From: Thalassovita aquimarina
GTDB lineage: Bacteria > Pseudomonadota > Alphaproteobacteria > Rhodobacterales > Rhodobacteraceae
Assembly: GCF_018219815.1 (NCBI RefSeq)
Contig: NZ_JADMKU010000027.1
Coordinates: forward strand, 1 to 39,961
Reading direction: 5' to 3'
DNA length: 39,961 nucleotides
Shown: in pieces, positions 39,711 through 39,961 of the stretch
Position numbering within the stretch: the first letter of the stretch is position 1
How the letters are laid out: every line of letters starts with the position of its first letter
Made by a program: the position numbers and the translations under genes
The notes under the pieces: model-generated
Database searches by the model: none
Told to the model about the DNA's origin: nothing
What the model saw: only the letters and a program-made list of their open reading frames with translations

Positions 39711-39961
39711 ATGAAACTTCTACGTTACGGCCCCAAGGGTCAGGAAAAGCCCGGCATTCTCGACGCGGACGGTAATGTCCGCGACCTGAGCGGCAAGGTC
39801 GATGATTTCGCGGGCGAAGCCGTGTCGCTCACCGCGATCGACGCGATCCGCGCCATCGATATCGACACCCTGCCGGTGGTGACACCCGAGCGCATCGGCG
39901 CCTGCCTGGCCGATGTGCCGAATTTCTACTGCATCGGGCTGAACTACGCCAAACACGCGGC
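39711..39961 (+). CDS. Fumarylacetoacetate-hydrolase family protein (partial), 2,4-diketo-3-deoxy-L-fuconate hydrolase-like
   Basis: The first 83 residues of a gene cut by the window end. MKLLRYGPKGQEKPGILDADG and FYCIGLNYAKHA are the usual N-terminus of the FAH subfamily annotated as 2,4-diketo-3-deoxy-L-fuconate hydrolase or, loosely, ureidoglycolate lyase. The metal ligands lie beyond the window. It follows GntR regulator 2 by 26 bp with AAAGGA upstream. With the SDR at 32008 it would complete cleavage to pyruvate and lactate, or an analogous pair. Confidence 0.75.
   Translation, partial: MKLLRYGPKGQEKPGILDADGNVRDLSGKVDDFAGEAVSLTAIDAIRAIDIDTLPVVTPERIGACLADVPNFYCIGLNYAKHA

Noticed and set aside
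1-39961. Genomic-island signs such as integrase, transposase, tRNA attachment site or CRISPR
   Set aside because: I found none. Base composition and coding style look uniform, so recent transfer of the whole locus is not supported by this window.

Overview
The window is about 40 kb of high-GC, densely packed alphaproteobacterial DNA. Gene content points to a Roseobacter/Rhodobacteraceae-type chromosome or large replicon: an enlarged TRAP transporter, a ribose-type ABC importer, FCD-type GntR regulators and many sugar-acid enzymes. I see no rRNA, tRNA, CRISPR, transposase or phage gene. Species assignment is inference.

Almost the whole window is one sugar-acid (hexuronate, aldonate, pentonate) catabolic super-locus. 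Left to right: (1) the tail of an aminotransferase, a D-2-hydroxyacid dehydrogenase, an HpcH/HpaI aldolase and GntR regulator 1; (2) a mandelate-racemase-fold enzyme resembling galactarolactone cycloisomerase, uronate isomerase uxaC and a uxuB-type fructuronate reductase; (3) on the minus strand, 2,5-dioxovalerate (2-oxoglutarate semialdehyde) dehydrogenase, dgoK and dgoA; (4) a sugar ABC importer, an SMP-30 lactonase and a DUF2938 membrane protein; (5) a six-gene minus-strand operon: idnD-like dehydrogenase, LysE exporter, a second enolase-superfamily dehydratase, an L-2-keto-3-deoxyarabinonate dehydratase-like protein, a FAH-type 2-keto-3-deoxypentonate dehydratase-like protein and a KDG kinase; (6) on the plus strand, idnO-like gluconate 5-dehydrogenase, a GarR/HIBADH-family reductase and a PhyH-type dioxygenase; (7) a minus-strand set of a small secreted protein, AzlCD and an M24 peptidase; (8) an IlvD/Edd pentonate dehydratase and an SDR; (9) a long minus-strand TRAP operon: dctP-dctQ-dctM-uxaA, a second GarR-like reductase, a 2-keto-3-deoxy-L-fuconate-dehydrogenase-like SDR, denD-like and an EamA transporter; (10) GntR regulator 2 and a truncated FAH-family gene.

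Two routes can be drawn. Pentonates: lactonase, IlvD/Edd dehydratase, 2-keto-3-deoxypentonate dehydratase (two candidate families) and dioxovalerate dehydrogenase give 2-oxoglutarate. Hexuronates: UxaC, UxuB-type reductase, UxaA, KDG kinase and a DgoA-type aldolase give pyruvate and triose phosphate. Galactonate (DgoK/DgoA), idonate/gluconate (IdnD/IdnO) and possibly L-fuconate-type chemistry feed in as well.

The main discovery candidate is regulatory. The exact palindrome TGGTATACCA, usually with A/T flanks, occurs six times, always between genes and usually 50-95 bp from a start codon: 2607, 9872, 21978, 27508, 38934 and 38958. These sites control every large transcription unit except the leftmost. 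The two GntR regulators bracket the locus and have identical recognition-helix segments (residues 38-58), so they probably read the same operator. This looks like a locus-wide hexuronate/aldonate regulon with two paralogous regulators.
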